From positions 1 to 41,690 of the forward strand of contig JAQCFG010000011.1 of NCBI GenBank assembly GCA_027618255.1: a stretch of DNA of 41,690 bases, written 5' to 3'. The first letter of the stretch is position 1; the number at the start of each line of letters is the position of its first letter. Below the pieces are notes generated by a model. That model saw nothing but the letters and a program-made list of their open reading frames with translations, did no database searches and was not told the DNA's origin. Position numbers and translations under genes: made by a program. The stretch is from Cyanobacteriota bacterium. GTDB lineage: Bacteria; Cyanobacteriota; Vampirovibrionia; LMEP-6097. Shown one piece after another: positions 41,401-41,690 of this stretch.

Positions 41401-41550
41401 CTAATTAATGCATTCAGGAAAGCTATTAGCGTTATAACCCTCAACTGAATCAAAAAAATCTATCAGCGATTCCTGAAACGCATTAGACAGCTTAGCTGAA
41501 GCACTCCTTAAGAACTGTAATAGATACCGTGTTGAGTGATTTTTTGTCAT
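41401..41550 (-). CDS. Possible 49-residue protein, unknown
   Basis: ATG at 41550, stop at 41401. The peptide starts MTKNHSTRYLLQFL and contains an amphipathic segment (SAKLSNAFQESLIDFFDSVE). A TAGAAT box (41565-41560) lies 9 nt upstream, the same spacing as before rplU and the AI-2E gene, which is the main support. No homology recognised. It could be chance. Confidence 0.35.
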   Translation of the reverse strand: MTKNHSTRYLLQFLRSASAKLSNAFQESLIDFFDSVEGYNANSFPECIN

Positions 41551-41643
41551 AATTCTAAGATTCTAACATTCATTATTTGCTGAGCTAGCTCTTAAAGATG
41601 AGCGCACCAGGCTCAGCTCAATGATGGATAAAATAGCGATTTA

Positions 41644-41672
41644 TGGAAATAAAAGCCATAATCGGGTATAAT
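41644..41672 (+). promoter_or_regulatory. Possible promoter reading out of the window
   Basis: TGGAAA (41644-41649), 17-bp spacer and TATAAT (41667-41672), overlapped by a TTATGG/CCATAA hairpin. The gene it would serve lies beyond 41690. Confidence 0.35.
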
Positions 41673-41690
41673 ATTTCTATAATTTATAAA

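Larger units (their letters stand above)
41218..41690. other. 473-bp region upstream of rplU to the window end
   Basis: It holds the rplU promoters, a possible small gene (41401-41550), a nested hairpin (GCTGAGC/GCTCAGC around GCTC/GAGC, about 41579-41617), a TTATGG/CCATAA hairpin (about 41641-41661) and a TATAAT box at 41667-41672 that may start a gene beyond the window. Nothing else is recognised. Confidence 0.45.

Overview
The window looks like a chromosomal segment of a low-GC, Gram-negative-type bacterium. The genes are ordinary bacterial core genes mixed with accessory and repetitive DNA. Hints of a relative of the Cyanobacteria, such as a non-photosynthetic Melainabacteria/Vampirovibrionia-type lineage, are a Ski2-like helicase of the kind common in cyanobacteria, a PlsY with a GGKSSAT glycine-rich loop, a minC-minD-minE cluster, the MEP isoprenoid pathway (ispD, dxr), and a Wza-like export protein. 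This placement is inference. There is no rRNA, tRNA or CRISPR array in the window.

Layout. (1) 1-7994: four tandem paralogous GT-C-type membrane proteins (TMTC/PMT-like, TPR-like tails) with a polysaccharide-export protein between the first and second; probably one surface-glycan or protein-glycosylation operon. (2) 8059-9633, minus strand: an orphan ATP-grasp protein and a small exported protein whose leader is interrupted by a 110-bp repeat. (3) 10052-12928: GAF-like histidine kinase, rhodanese, AI-2E/PerM-family permease. (4) 13070-16910: minC-minD-minE-bioB-ddl, very compact. (5) 16900-18887: plsY and a lipoprotein gene, divergent from a lone OppC/DppC-type permease. (6) 19022-19834: a decayed Xer-type recombinase. 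(7) 20009-23218: ispD, then two paralogous proteins of unknown family separated by a 121-bp palindromic island. (8) 23256-33477: divergent valS and ileS, an SF2 RNA helicase with a structured leader, and mnmG. (9) 33569-34674: three small low-complexity proteins of unknown function. (10) 34683-35739: a REP-associated (Y1) transposase bracketed by inverted pairs of a 23-bp repeat. (11) 35745-39078: dxr, an EnvC-like M23 peptidase, a flippase-like membrane protein. (12) 39139-40586: an AbiE-type toxin-antitoxin pair. (13) 40583-41217: rpmA and rplU. (14) 41218-41690: mostly non-coding, with one possible 49-residue protein.

Three cross-cutting signals stand out. First, a dispersed repeat family: two near-identical 109-110 bp copies with terminal inverted repeats and AATA flanks, two diverged copies and one 17-bp fragment. 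One copy sits in frame inside a secretory leader, one adds the stop-codon junction of the permease gene, and two provide hairpin leaders upstream of genes. Second, the recombinase next to two of these copies has a TAA exactly between its penultimate motif and a tyrosine at the canonical catalytic spacing. Third, about ten genes carry a TAnAAT box only 5-12 nt upstream of the start codon with no Shine-Dalgarno sequence, which suggests widespread leaderless transcription.
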